From Pantoea latae (GTDB taxonomy: Bacteria > Pseudomonadota > Gammaproteobacteria > Enterobacterales > Enterobacteriaceae), in contig NZ_MWUE01000003.1 in the NCBI RefSeq assembly GCF_002077695.1, positions 1-64,000 on the forward strand: DNA of 64,000 nucleotides. The letters run 5' to 3'. Positions 19,194 through 26,535 of this stretch are shown here, piece by piece. Made by a program: the position numbers and the translations under genes. Position 1 is the first letter of the stretch; the number at the start of each line of letters is the position of its first letter. The notes under the pieces were generated by a model that had not been told where the DNA came from, ran no database searches, and was given only the letters and a program-made list of their open reading frames with translations.

Positions 19194-20123
19194 ATGAAAG
19201 GGGATCATCAGCAGTTAAAAGTGGTGCCGGCGCGCTATCCGGCGCGCACCGTCGGGGCGATCGTCGCGCTGTTTATTCTGGCGGGCGTGGTGGAGTCGGT
19301 GGCGCTCAATCCGCGCTGGGAGTGGGGCGTATTCGCCCGCTGGTTCTTCGACCCGGTGATCCTGCACGGGCTGGGACAGACGCTGCTGCTGACGCTGCTC
19401 GGCACCCTGTTCAGCCTGATTTTCGGCGGCCTGCTGGCGCTGGCGCGCCTCTCATCGTCGTGGCTGCTCAGCAGCCTGGCCTGGGGCTATATCTGGCTGT
19501 TTCGCTCGCTGCCGCTGATTGTGGTGCTGATTATTCTCTATAACTTCTCCTACCTTTACGACACGCTGTCGTTCGGCGTGCCCTTTACCGCGCTCGCCTG
19601 GGGCCATTTCCAGACCATTAACGTGCTGGGGCAGTTTCCGGCGGCGGTGATCGGCCTGACGCTGGTACAGGCGGCCTACAGCGCCGAGATTATTCGCGGC
19701 GGCTTCCTCGGCGTCGATCACGGCCAGATGGAGGCGGCGTCGGCGCTCGGCCTCTCCGCCACGCGCCGCACCTTTCGCATTATCTTGCCGCAGGCGCTGC
19801 GCGCCATTATTCCGACCGCCTTTAACGAGATCATCAGCCTCGCCAAGGGCACGGCGATGGTTTACGTGCTGGCGATGCCGGAGCTGTTTTACACCATCCA
19901 GATGATCTACAACCGCAACCAGGAGGTGATCCCGCTGCTGATGGTGGGGGCGGCCTGGTATCTGATCATCACTACGGTGCTGTCGGTGATCCAGCACAGC
20001 GTTGAGCGCTGGCTGGCGCGAAGCGTGACCCGCGATCCGCAGCCTTCACGCTGGCGCCAGTGGCGCAGCCGTCTGAACCCCGTTGCCACCCATGAGGAGA
20101 TTAGCCATGTCCGAAGCCATTGA
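19194..20123 (+). CDS. Amino-acid-type ABC importer permease
   Basis: 309-residue polar-amino-acid permease. An N-terminal hydrophobic segment (residues about 18-35) is followed by the HisM-type domain: LLLTLLGTLFSLIFGGLLAL, YIWLFRSLPLIVVLIILYNF, and the EAA loop GQMEAASALGLSATRRTFRIILPQA (split over about 178-202). Only one permease gene is present, so a homodimeric pore is likely. The 3' end overlaps the ATPase gene by 17 bp. Confidence 0.9.
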   Translation: MKGDHQQLKVVPARYPARTVGAIVALFILAGVVESVALNPRWEWGVFARWFFDPVILHGLGQTLLLTLLGTLFSLIFGGLLALARLSSSWLLSSLAWGYIWLFRSLPLIVVLIILYNFSYLYDTLSFGVPFTALAWGHFQTINVLGQFPAAVIGLTLVQAAYSAEIIRGGFLGVDHGQMEAASALGLSATRRTFRIILPQALRAIIPTAFNEIISLAKGTAMVYVLAMPELFYTIQMIYNRNQEVIPLLMVGAAWYLIITTVLSVIQHSVERWLARSVTRDPQPSRWRQWRSRLNPVATHEEISHVRSH

Positions 20124-20901
20124 TTATCGCCAGGCACACGCCACCGGCGCCATCAGCATTACCGGCGTCAGCAAAAGCTACGGCCGCCACAAGGCGCTGG
20201 ATGACGTCTCGCTGGAGCTGGATCCCGGCTCGGTGACGGTGATTGTCGGCCCGTCCGGCTCCGGCAAGTCGACCCTGCTGCGCACCCTCAACCATCTGGA
20301 GCGCGTCGATACAGGCTTTATCCAGATCGACGGCGACTATATCGGCTACCAGCGGCGCGGCGACAAACTCTACGAGCTGAAAGAGAAGGCGATTTTGCGT
20401 CAGCGCATCAACGTCGGCTATGTGTTCCAGAACTTCAACCTGTTCCCGCATCTGACGGTGCTGGAGAATTTGATCGAGGCGCCGGTGGCGCATCGCCAGC
20501 TGTCGAAGCGTGACGCGGTAACGCGCGCCGGCGAACTGCTGGATATCGTCGGGCTGCGGCATAAGGCGGACGCCTGGCCGCGCCATCTTTCCGGCGGTCA
20601 GCAGCAGCGCATCGCCATTGCGCGCGCGCTGATGCTCAACCCGCGCGTGATGCTGTTTGATGAGCCGACCTCGGCGCTCGATCCCGAACTGGTGGGCGAA
20701 GTGCTCGACGTGATCAAAAAGCTGGCGCGCTCGGGCACCACGCTGGTGATCGTCACGCATGAGATCGGCTTTGCGCGCGAAGTCGCGGACAACGTGGTGT
20801 TTATGGTGGACGGGAGAATCGTTGAGCAGGGCAGCGCGACGCAGGTGCTGAACAATCCGCGCCATGAGCGCACGCGCCGCTTTCTTGCCCGCGTGCTATA
20901 G
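20107..20901 (+). CDS. Amino-acid-type ABC importer ATPase
   Basis: 264-residue ABC ATPase of the GlnQ/HisP group. Walker A GPSGSGKST is at residues 48-56, the Q-loop in VFQNFNLFPHLTV near 107, the signature LSGGQQQR at 161-168 and Walker [21 protein letters not shown] from about 183. ATG 20107 lies inside the permease 3' end behind a GAGGAGA ribosome-binding site, so the two are coupled. It energises uptake with the permease and the two flanking binding proteins. Confidence 0.93.
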   Translation: MSEAIDYRQAHATGAISITGVSKSYGRHKALDDVSLELDPGSVTVIVGPSGSGKSTLLRTLNHLERVDTGFIQIDGDYIGYQRRGDKLYELKEKAILRQRINVGYVFQNFNLFPHLTVLENLIEAPVAHRQLSKRDAVTRAGELLDIVGLRHKADAWPRHLSGGQQQRIAIARALMLNPRVMLFDEPTSALDPELVGEVLDVIKKLARSGTTLVIVTHEIGFAREVADNVVFMVDGRIVEQGSATQVLNNPRHERTRRFLARVL

Positions 20902-20911
20902 GAGAGAAACA

Positions 20912-21808
20912 GTGAAAAAAGTCCTGCTCTGCGCGCTGCTGCTCTGCGCGACGCGCACCGCGCTGGCGGCGCCGCTCGATGCCGCAAAAAATGAGACGCC
21001 GATAGCCGCGCCGGCGAACCCGCAGGCGATTAGCCAGATCCCGCAGGGATTTGCTTTCGTCGAGCCGGGTTATCTGACGGTGGCGACCGCCAATACCAAC
21101 TCGCCGCCGCTGGGGCTGCTGGCGTCGGATAATAAGACGCGCATCGGCAGCGACGCCGACTTCGCACGGCTGCTGGCGGACAGTCTGGGGCTAAAGCTGC
21201 GCCTGGTGCCCGCTTCATGGGAGGACTGGCCGCTCGGCGTGACTGCCGGTCGCTATGATGTGGCGATGTTCAATATCGCGGTGACAGAGGAGCGTAAGAA
21301 GAAGTTCGATTTCGCCACCTACCGCGCCGACGGTCACGCTTTTCTGGTGAAGGCGAACAGCCCCATCAGCAGCATTAATAAAGCGGAAGATATCGCCGGG
21401 CTGCGTATTATTGTCGGCTCCGGCACCAATCAGGAGCGCATCCTGCTGGGCTGGGACGCGCAAAACCGCGCCAGGGGGTTAAAGCCGGTGACGCCAGTCT
21501 ATCTGACCGACGAGGCGGCGGCGACCCTGACGCTGCTTTCCGGGCGCGCCGACGCGCTGTTCGGCCCACAGTCGATGGCGGCCTGGAAGGTGGCGTCGCG
21601 CGGCGACACGAAGATTGTCGGCTATGGCCCGGTGCGATCCTGGGTGGCGGTCACCACCAAAAAAGGCAACGGGCTGGCAGAGGCGTTGCAGACGGCGGTA
21701 AACGGCACCATCGCGGGCGGCGAGTATCGGCAGGTGCTGAGCCGCTGGGGCGAACAGAACGAGGCGATCGCGGCGTCGACGGTGAATCCGCCGGGGATTG
21801 TTTATTAG
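20912..21808 (+). CDS. Amino-acid-type ABC binding protein, copy 2
   Basis: 298-residue SBP_bac_3 protein with a signal peptide (VKKVLLCALLLCATRTALA, cut before APLDA). The GTG start at 20912 follows a GGAGAG site; the longer frame begins inside the ATPase gene. It is a close paralogue of the protein at 17721-18662, with more than half of the residues identical across the core by eye, so the operon carries two binding proteins flanking the permease/ATPase pair. A perfect 11-bp hairpin follows, so this is the operon's last gene. Confidence 0.88.
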   Translation: MKKVLLCALLLCATRTALAAPLDAAKNETPIAAPANPQAISQIPQGFAFVEPGYLTVATANTNSPPLGLLASDNKTRIGSDADFARLLADSLGLKLRLVPASWEDWPLGVTAGRYDVAMFNIAVTEERKKKFDFATYRADGHAFLVKANSPISSINKAEDIAGLRIIVGSGTNQERILLGWDAQNRARGLKPVTPVYLTDEAAATLTLLSGRADALFGPQSMAAWKVASRGDTKIVGYGPVRSWVAVTTKKGNGLAEALQTAVNGTIAGGEYRQVLSRWGEQNEAIAASTVNPPGIVY

Positions 21809-21830
21809 CATCCGGTGAGACAGTCGCTGA

Positions 21831-21868
21831 GGGTGCAACGGAGTCTGCTGGCGCCGTTGCACCCTTAT
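21831..21868 (+). terminator. Hairpin at the end of the monooxygenase/ABC operon
   Basis: Perfect 11-base arms GGGTGCAACGG (21831-21841) and CCGTTGCACCC (21854-21864) around a 12-base loop, then TTATTG. The T tract is weak, but the position 22 bp after the stop codon suits a terminator. Confidence 0.65.
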
Positions 21869-22079
21869 TGATTCCCCCGAAAATGATGATTTAGCCCGCC
21901 GCAAACGGCCCCGTAGGGCGGAGCACAACATCCGTTACGGCTATTTCATCCGTTTTTACCATAGAAACCTACCCTCCGTTTATCAGTGATGATAACTGCG
22001 CTATCCTGTTTGAAAGCATTCCACATAACACTGCATAAAAACGCTTTCATCTTTAATTAAATTAGATCAGTTGGTTGCA

Positions 22080-22640
22080 ATGAAAATCCGCTTTCTGTCG
22101 GCCAATGAGCATAAGCTGACCGAGGTACGCAAAATCCTCGAACCGGTCGGCGTCGATGTACTGCCCATCGCGCGCCGTATCGAAGAAATCCAGACCGAAA
22201 ATGAAATCACGCTGGTGCGCGACAAGCTGACCAAGGCGTTTTCCCTTATCGGACGCCCGCTGTTTGTCGAACACACCGGACTCTATCTCGACGGGCTGAA
22301 CGGCTTGCCCGCCGGGCTGACGCGCATCTTCTGGAACCGGCTGGACGCCGAGCGCTTCGCCAAGCTGGTACAGGGGCTGGACAGCCAGGCGGTAACGGCG
22401 AAAACCGTGCTGGGCTACTGCGACGGGCGCAAGATGTACCAGTTTCACGGCGAACTGCGCGGCACCATCGCCGCGAAGCCCGCCGGGCCGCGCGAGTTCC
22501 AGTGGGACTGCGTGTTTATCCCCGAGGGCCATACGCAGACCTTCGCCGAGATGGGCGAGCTGAAAAACGAGATCTCGATGCGCAAGCTGGCGCTCGATCG
22601 CTTCGCCGAATTTCTGAAAACCGCCCGAGGAGTGGCATGA
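22080..22640 (+). CDS. HAM1-like (non-canonical purine NTPase fold) protein with altered active site
   Basis: 186-residue protein of the RdgB/ITPA/HAM1 family. Family landmarks align: the SANEHK motif (7-12) for TGNxGK, VEHTGL (63-68) for ADDSGL/VEDTC, FQWDCVFIPEG (140-150) for FGYDPIFxP, and KNEISMR (162-168) for KxxxSHR. Two key positions differ. The catalytic/metal aspartate of the ADDSG/VEDT motif is His65, and the purine-pocket His of SHR is Met167. It may therefore bind rather than hydrolyse deviant nucleotides such as dITP. ATG 22080 is preferred to TTG 22071. It overlaps the SIR2 gene by ATGA, so the two are translationally coupled; the same pairing occurs as KomB-KomC in the Kongming anti-phage system. 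Confidence 0.85.
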   Translation: MKIRFLSANEHKLTEVRKILEPVGVDVLPIARRIEEIQTENEITLVRDKLTKAFSLIGRPLFVEHTGLYLDGLNGLPAGLTRIFWNRLDAERFAKLVQGLDSQAVTAKTVLGYCDGRKMYQFHGELRGTIAAKPAGPREFQWDCVFIPEGHTQTFAEMGELKNEISMRKLALDRFAEFLKTARGVA

Positions 22641-23431
22641 AACCTGAACTTAAACGCGCCTACGACTCCGGCAAGCTGATCCTGTTCGCCGGCGCCGGGA
22701 TTTCGCGCAATCTGGGGCTGCCGGAGTGGCATGAGCTGATCGCGCACCTGGCGAACGAGCTGGGCTACGATCCCAAAATATTCAACACTTACGGCACGCA
22801 TCTCTCGCTGGCGGAATATTACAAGCAGAAGAAAGGCTCGCTGGGGCCGCTGCGCAGCTGGATGGATCGCGAATGGCATCGACCGGACATCGACGTTCGC
22901 TCGTCGGAAATCCATACCATGATCACCCAGGGCAACTTTAGCCGCATCTATACCACCAACTACGACCGCTGGCTGGAAGCGGCGCACGAAGCGCACGGCG
23001 TGCCCTACAGCAAGGTGGCTAACGCGGCGGATCTGGTGTCGCTGACGGAAGACAAGCGCCACATTATCAAGCTGCACGGCGATTTTGACGACGACACCTC
23101 GATTGTGCTGGATGAGAGCAGCTACTTCGAGCGCCTCTACTTCGACTCGCCGCTCGACATCAAACTGACCCATGACGTGATGGGCAACTCGGTGCTGTTT
23201 GTCGGCTACAGCATCAGCGATTTTAATATCCGGCTGCTGTTCTACCGCCTGACCAAAATGTGGGGCAGAACCGGGCTGGCCACCGCGCGGCCCAAGTCCT
23301 ATCTCTTCACCAACCGCAACAATCCGGTGGCGCGCGAGGTGCTGGGACAGTGGGGGATCGAGATGATCGTTTCAGAAGAGGACGATCCACGCAAGGCGCT
23401 GGCAGACTTCCTTAATGAGTTGATTTCGTAA
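22637..23431 (+). CDS. SIR2-family NADase-like protein
   Basis: 264-residue SIR2-fold protein without a zinc-binding cysteine set, so of the defence NADase type rather than a deacetylase. Visible motifs are FAGAGIS (17-23) for NAD binding, TTNYD with Asn108, KLHGDFD with the catalytic-type His147, and FVGYSISDFN (188-197). In anti-phage systems such SIR2 proteins deplete NAD+ after infection is sensed. The start overlaps the HAM1-like gene by four bases behind a GAGGAGT site, indicating a sensor-effector pair. No other defence gene is adjacent. Function is inferred from family and pairing. Confidence 0.85.
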   Translation: MKPELKRAYDSGKLILFAGAGISRNLGLPEWHELIAHLANELGYDPKIFNTYGTHLSLAEYYKQKKGSLGPLRSWMDREWHRPDIDVRSSEIHTMITQGNFSRIYTTNYDRWLEAAHEAHGVPYSKVANAADLVSLTEDKRHIIKLHGDFDDDTSIVLDESSYFERLYFDSPLDIKLTHDVMGNSVLFVGYSISDFNIRLLFYRLTKMWGRTGLATARPKSYLFTNRNNPVAREVLGQWGIEMIVSEEDDPRKALADFLNELIS

Positions 23432-23502
23432 GGAAAAAAATATCCCTTTCCTACGCGACAGCGCCACTGAAAAAAGGATGCAATCCCGCCGCAGGCGATA
23501 TA

Positions 23503-23522
23503 TACTGTATATATTAACAGTA
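23503..23522 (+). promoter_or_regulatory. LexA (SOS) box of yebG
   Basis: CTGT (23505-23508), an eight-base AT-rich spacer and ACAG (23517-23520), extended by TA on both sides: a perfect LexA operator. It lies 14 bp before the yebG start codon, so LexA would block transcription until DNA damage. It is also 71 bp after the SIR2 stop codon. Confidence 0.93.
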
Positions 23523-23536
23523 TCGGAGAGGCAAAA

Positions 23537-23887
23537 ATGGCTGTCGAAATTAAATACGTAGTCGTCAAGAAGGGTGAAGAGAAAATGACGTTTGCCAGCA
23601 AAAAAGAGGCGGATGCCTACGACAAGATGCTCGATATGGCGGAGGCCTTTACCGACTGGTTAGCGCTGCATCAGCCCGATATGAACGAGTCTCAGGCGGA
23701 AACCCTCGGCCTGCTGCTTGCCGAGCAGAAAGACGCGATTCAGCATATTCTGCGCACCAGCAAGCTGCCGGATGCGGCGGATGTTGCAGATGCAGAGAAG
23801 AAAGCGCGCCCGGCGGATGTCACCGACGAGAACGCAGAAGGTGAAGCGGCTCAGAGCAAAAAAGTCCGCGCCGTTAAAGCCGCGTAA
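23537..23887 (+). CDS. yebG: DNA damage-inducible protein YebG
   Basis: 116-residue cytoplasmic YebG-family protein. The N-terminal MAVEIKYVVVKKGEEKM and KEADAYDKMLDMA segments are nearly as in E. coli, and the C-terminus is a charged, low-complexity tail. YebG is an SOS-regulon protein of unclear biochemical role. A perfect LexA box lies just upstream and a terminator just downstream, so it is a single-gene unit. It marks a core-genome position next to the HAM1-SIR2 pair. Confidence 0.95.
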   Translation: MAVEIKYVVVKKGEEKMTFASKKEADAYDKMLDMAEAFTDWLALHQPDMNESQAETLGLLLAEQKDAIQHILRTSKLPDAADVADAEKKARPADVTDENAEGEAAQSKKVRAVKAA

Positions 23888-23902
23888 TGCGCTGCCTGAT
23901 GA

Positions 23903-23942
23903 ACGCGCCGCAGTGATTGTGCCTGCGGCGCGTTTTTATTTT
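23903..23942 (+). terminator. Rho-independent terminator of yebG
   Basis: Perfect 11-base arms ACGCGCCGCAG (23903-23913) and CTGCGGCGCGT (23923-23933) with a nine-base loop, followed by TTTTATTTT. It begins 16 bp after the yebG stop codon. Confidence 0.9.
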
Positions 23943-24002
23943 GCCGCCCAGGAAACGCTTGCCGGCGCATGCAGCCGTCAGAACGCAAAGCCGCAACATG
24001 GC

Positions 24003-24107
24003 TCAGTGGGTGAAAACAGCAAAAGTACCGAAGTAGTAGCTTGCCATCCATGCTACATAGACCAGCCATACCACCAGTCCACCTGCCAAACCGATTTTAC
24101 CTGTCAT
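24003..24107 (-). CDS. 34-residue single-span membrane protein
   Basis: Very small hydrophobic protein: a lysine near the N-terminus (residue 4) and then one continuous hydrophobic segment from about residue 5 to 32. The start at 24107 is strongly supported by AGGAGAAAGG about four bases upstream. The longer frame to 24227 has no such signal. I do not recognise the family. Such proteins usually sit in the inner membrane and adjust a larger partner or respond to stress. It lies alone between yebG and the amidohydrolase. Confidence 0.65.
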   Translation of the reverse strand: MTGKIGLAGGLVVWLVYVAWMASYYFGTFAVFTH

Positions 24108-24239
24108 ATGCCTTTCTCCTGTCTGTGTGCCGCGGGAACAACCGTTGACACAAATTGACAGAAGGCGTCTCTGCGCGAATTGTTCTGGATCAATAAAGCT
24201 GCATAGCGCGATAAACAGGTTAATCAATACAGATCAAAC

Positions 24240-25607
24240 TTACGGAGCAGTGGGGGTAGTCTGCGCGGCGCGCTGGCGTATCGCCTCGGCAGAACGTTGT
24301 GCGTCTGCCAGCACCTCGGCAAGATCCACCCCGCTCAGCGTGCCGTTCTGCTTGAGCACGCGACCATCGACGATCACGGTAGTGACGTTCTGCGGCTGCG
24401 CAGAATAGAGCAGCAGGGCGGCGGGATCGCCGCCGCCGAAGCCGCTCATGCTCAGCGTATCGGGTGAGATAATCTGAATATCGGCCCGTTTCCCCACCGC
24501 CAGCGATCCCGTCTCCTTCTCCAGACCCAGTGCCTGCGCGCCGCCCAGCGTGGCCATTTTTAACAGCTGACGCGGATCAGGACGCGTTTCATCAGCGGCG
24601 GCGCCGCTCATCGTCAAGGCGGCCAGCCGTAGATTAGCGTACATGTCGCCGCTGCCCGCCAGGCTATTGCCGTCGATGCCCAGCCCAAACCGTGATACCC
24701 CTTTGAAATGATCGATCCGGGTCAGACCATAGCCGACGCGCTGCTCGCTGACTGGCGTCACCACCAGCGAGGCACCCGCCGTTTCCAGCGCCTCTAGCTG
24801 CGCGGCGCGCGCATCGGTGGCATGCACCACAGTGACAAACGAGGCGAGGTAATGGCGATCGATCAGGGCGTTAAACATCGCGTCCGCTTCACCGCTGACG
24901 TGCACCTGAAGAGGCAGGCTATGCTGCTTCGCCCACTGATATTCGCGATCGCGCATCGCCCAGTTCTGCTCATCCGCAAGCTGCCGCGGTAGCCGCCACG
25001 CCAGCCCGACGCTGACGCGCGGGTCATGACGACGCGCCAGGCTTGCGGCATGGGTAATATCGATGGGATAACGCGTGGTTTTATCCGGCCCGCCGTAAAA
25101 CATAATGGCGCGGATCCCGGCTTCCTGAAGCGCGCGAAAACCGGCGTCGCCCCATGCCGGGGCGTGAATGTTATCGAAGAAGTCGCCGCTGGTGGTGACG
25201 CCGCCATTCAGCAGCTCCAGCGCGCCGGTATAGATGGCGGTGTGGATATCCTCAGGCTGCATCGCCTTGCCCAGCGCGCTGCTGACCGGAAAAAATTTTC
25301 CCGCGCCATTACGAAACTGCCCGCGCTGCGTAGTTACCCAGAGATGCGAATGCGCATCCACGAAGCCAGGCAGTACAAAACTGCCTTTAGCCTCGATGAT
25401 GTTCGCGCCGGGCGCGGAGAGATGCTCACCTATCGCCACAATGCTGTTATTGCGTATCAGAATATCGCCCTGCGGCAGATCGTTGCCGTCAGGCGTCATC
25501 GGCATAATATAGCCGCCGCGAATCAACAGCGTGCTCTCTGCCGCGGCGCAGGCGCTAGCCAGCGCGAGAAGAAGCGCCGCAAGCGCGCAGTAACCGGTGG
25601 TTTTCAT
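24240..25607 (-). CDS. Exported metal-dependent amidohydrolase (TrzA/AtzA-like)
   Basis: 455-residue amidohydrolase with an N-terminal signal sequence (core ALAALLLALASA); a Cys follows as LASAC, so it could also be a lipoprotein. Metal ligands of the superfamily are visible: HSH in GFVDAHSHLW, His in LQVHVSGEAD, His in VTVVHATD, and Asp in GLGIDGN. The C-terminal GSLAVGKRADIQIIS strand is typical of the composite domain. Cytoplasmic relatives deaminate or dechlorinate N-heterocycles; the substrate here is unknown and the export signal is unusual. It is on the opposite strand to the HAM1-SIR2 pair and does not look like its partner. Confidence 0.82.
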   Translation of the reverse strand: MKTTGYCALAALLLALASACAAAESTLLIRGGYIMPMTPDGNDLPQGDILIRNNSIVAIGEHLSAPGANIIEAKGSFVLPGFVDAHSHLWVTTQRGQFRNGAGKFFPVSSALGKAMQPEDIHTAIYTGALELLNGGVTTSGDFFDNIHAPAWGDAGFRALQEAGIRAIMFYGGPDKTTRYPIDITHAASLARRHDPRVSVGLAWRLPRQLADEQNWAMRDREYQWAKQHSLPLQVHVSGEADAMFNALIDRHYLASFVTVVHATDARAAQLEALETAGASLVVTPVSEQRVGYGLTRIDHFKGVSRFGLGIDGNSLAGSGDMYANLRLAALTMSGAAADETRPDPRQLLKMATLGGAQALGLEKETGSLAVGKRADIQIISPDTLSMSGFGGGDPAALLLYSAQPQNVTTVIVDGRVLKQNGTLSGVDLAEVLADAQRSAEAIRQRAAQTTPTAP

Positions 25608-25713
25608 GTTCTCTCCCAGACGTGACGTCATCGCGTTAAATGAAATATAAATTCCATTTAACCTGGCAGTAAAAAGTAATTACCGCCAGCAGCCAGACGC
25701 ATTAGCAGGCGTT

Positions 25714-26052
25714 TCAACGCAGGTCGGTGCGATCCCCGCGCGTAGTGGGATGGGAGATAACCAGAAATTCTACGTCGCGCTCGCTCTCATTGCGCGCCTG
25801 ATGCCTGGCCTGAGGCGGGATTTCCAGCCCCTGATGGGTCGTAAGAAGGTGATGTTCGCCTTCCAGCTCCATGCATAGCGTGCCGCTCAAGACAAAAAAG
25901 AACTGCCTTGCCTGAGCGTGATAGTGACGTATTTCCTGTGTGTGAGCCGGCATCCGCTCATGGATTACGCTGAGATCCTGCCGCTGCATCAGCGTCCAGC
26001 CGTCGCACTGCTCGCCCCAGTTGTAGTGGTCGGCATTCTCTTTTGAAACCAT
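25714..26052 (-). CDS. Cupin-domain protein
   Basis: 112-residue single-domain cupin. The first motif is the HYHAQARQFFFVLSG segment with its metal-type histidines, the second the QGLEIPPQARHQARNES segment. An AAGGAAG ribosome-binding site precedes the ATG. Small cupins of this kind act as sugar isomerases, dioxygenases or sensory domains; no specific reaction can be read. It is transcribed toward the amidohydrolase gene, 106 bp away, and could share its transcript. Confidence 0.75.
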   Translation of the reverse strand: MVSKENADHYNWGEQCDGWTLMQRQDLSVIHERMPAHTQEIRHYHAQARQFFFVLSGTLCMELEGEHHLLTTHQGLEIPPQARHQARNESERDVEFLVISHPTTRGDRTDLR

Positions 26053-26535
26053 GTTTATCTTCCTTGCGCAAAACTAGAACCGATACCCTAACGATTTTCC
26101 CGCCTGAACGCACGACCTTGAAAAGAGAAAAAATTTGCCTTAGTCAGAGAGGTGAAAATTTTTCAGGTTAGCGCCAGCGGTTTTATCTTTGTCTGTTTTG
26201 TATGCGAAGTAAAATTAAGCCAAATTTGACCCAGATAATCATAAGCAGAGGCGTGATGGCGAGTGAATGTCAGCAAACGGCGCTAAAACAGGGACCAGAA
26301 AAAGGGCGTGTGCAAGCGCGTAATAAATAACGACACTGCACGACGGTTAAAAAAAGGTCATTTTCCTGCCAGGCGCAGTCAGACATTATCGTCGCGCTGT
26401 AAGGAGATATTAATTAATTCTGCTTAACTCTCATTGCCCTTTTTCAGCGCGAAAAATAGCCCTTGCCTGCGTTTATTTCGCCTCTTAGTCTGTGCCCGCA
26501 ATTCAGGGATATTTACTTTTAACGCAGGATATTTA
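26053..26535. other. Intergenic region upstream of the omptin gene
   Basis: About 480 AT-rich bases between the divergent cupin and omptin genes. No gene was recognised. I looked for a PhoP-type direct repeat of GTTTA hexamers, as expected for omptins, and found only unevenly spaced GTTTT motifs near 26170-26200, which I do not call. Confidence 0.5.

Noticed and set aside
24240..25607. Amidohydrolase as the missing deaminase (KomA-like) of the HAM1-SIR2 pair
   Set aside because: It is on the opposite strand beyond yebG, has an export signal and resembles TrzA/AtzA-type enzymes, so it cannot act on cytoplasmic deoxynucleotides with the pair.
26150..26250. PhoP box upstream of the omptin gene
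   Set aside because: Two GTTTT motifs occur but are 15 bp apart rather than in the 11-bp register of PhoP direct repeats.
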